From Desulfobacterales bacterium (GTDB lineage Bacteria; Desulfobacterota; Desulfobacteria; Desulfobacterales; UBA11574), in assembly GCA_030145595.1 (NCBI GenBank), contig JAQYVG010000063.1, positions 1-14,092 of the forward strand: a stretch of DNA of 14,092 bases. Direction: 5' to 3'. Positions within the stretch are counted from its first letter, which is position 1. The number at the start of each line of letters is the position of its first letter. The notes beneath the pieces were generated by a model. It saw nothing but the letters and a program-made list of their open reading frames with translations, had not been told where the DNA came from and made no database searches. This document shows, in pieces, positions 14,080 to 14,092 of the stretch. The position numbers and the translations under genes were made by a program.

Positions 14080-14080
14080 G

Positions 14081-14092
14081 GTCGGAAGTCGG
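14081..14092. repeat. Possible start of another heptamer array at the window edge
   Basis: Immediately after the gpsA stop the sequence reads GTCGGAA then GTCGG, one complete and one partial 7-bp unit. The window ends here, so an array cannot be confirmed. Confidence 0.35.

Overview
The window looks like chromosomal DNA of a Gram-negative bacterium of moderate GC content. A member of Desulfobacterota (deltaproteobacterial type) is the most likely source. This rests on the mix of genes and on the very repeat-rich spacers, not on any marker that fixes taxonomy. No phage, transposase, CRISPR, rRNA or tRNA is visible. Two blocks face away from each other around position 9000: everything from 1 to 8947 is on the minus strand, and everything from 9228 to 14079 is on the plus strand.

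Minus-strand block, read from high to low coordinates. It starts with a TANGO2/NRDE-family protein (8168-8947). Next is an unusual protein with a histone-H1-like Lys/Ala tail, Ala/Glu/Lys repeats, one membrane helix and a probably extracytoplasmic C-terminal domain (6762-7961). That gene ends in a strong intrinsic terminator (6702-6742). A complete but edge-truncated oligopeptide/dipeptide ABC importer operon follows: substrate-binding protein (4190-6325), permease B (3227-4186), permease C (2055-3227), ATPase D (908-1891) and ATPase F (1-622, C-terminus beyond the window). The first three genes are tightly coupled, with a 3-nt gap and then a 1-nt stop/start overlap. The D and F genes are separated by repeat-filled spacers. 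The binding protein and permease C both carry insertions not usual for their families.

Plus-strand block. A 51-residue two-helix membrane protein (9228-9383) is followed by an AI-2E/PerM-family permease (9458-10540), DNA gyrase subunit A (10570-13008) and NAD(P)-dependent glycerol-3-phosphate dehydrogenase (13027-14079). All run in one direction with gaps of 18 to 74 nt, so they may be co-transcribed.

The most unusual feature is in the spacers. Nearly every longer spacer contains an array of degenerate 7-bp tandem repeats (or, in one case, 16-bp repeats). The repeat word differs from spacer to spacer, and several arrays are paired with an inverted array of the same word so that they could fold back. 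Two arrays of the same word, 2.6 kb apart and inverted, match at 30 of 31 positions. One array supplies the start codon of the ATPase D gene. Gene starts next to arrays lack a Shine-Dalgarno sequence, while genes away from arrays have one. This resembles the short tandemly repeated heptamers known from filamentous cyanobacteria, but in a different setting.
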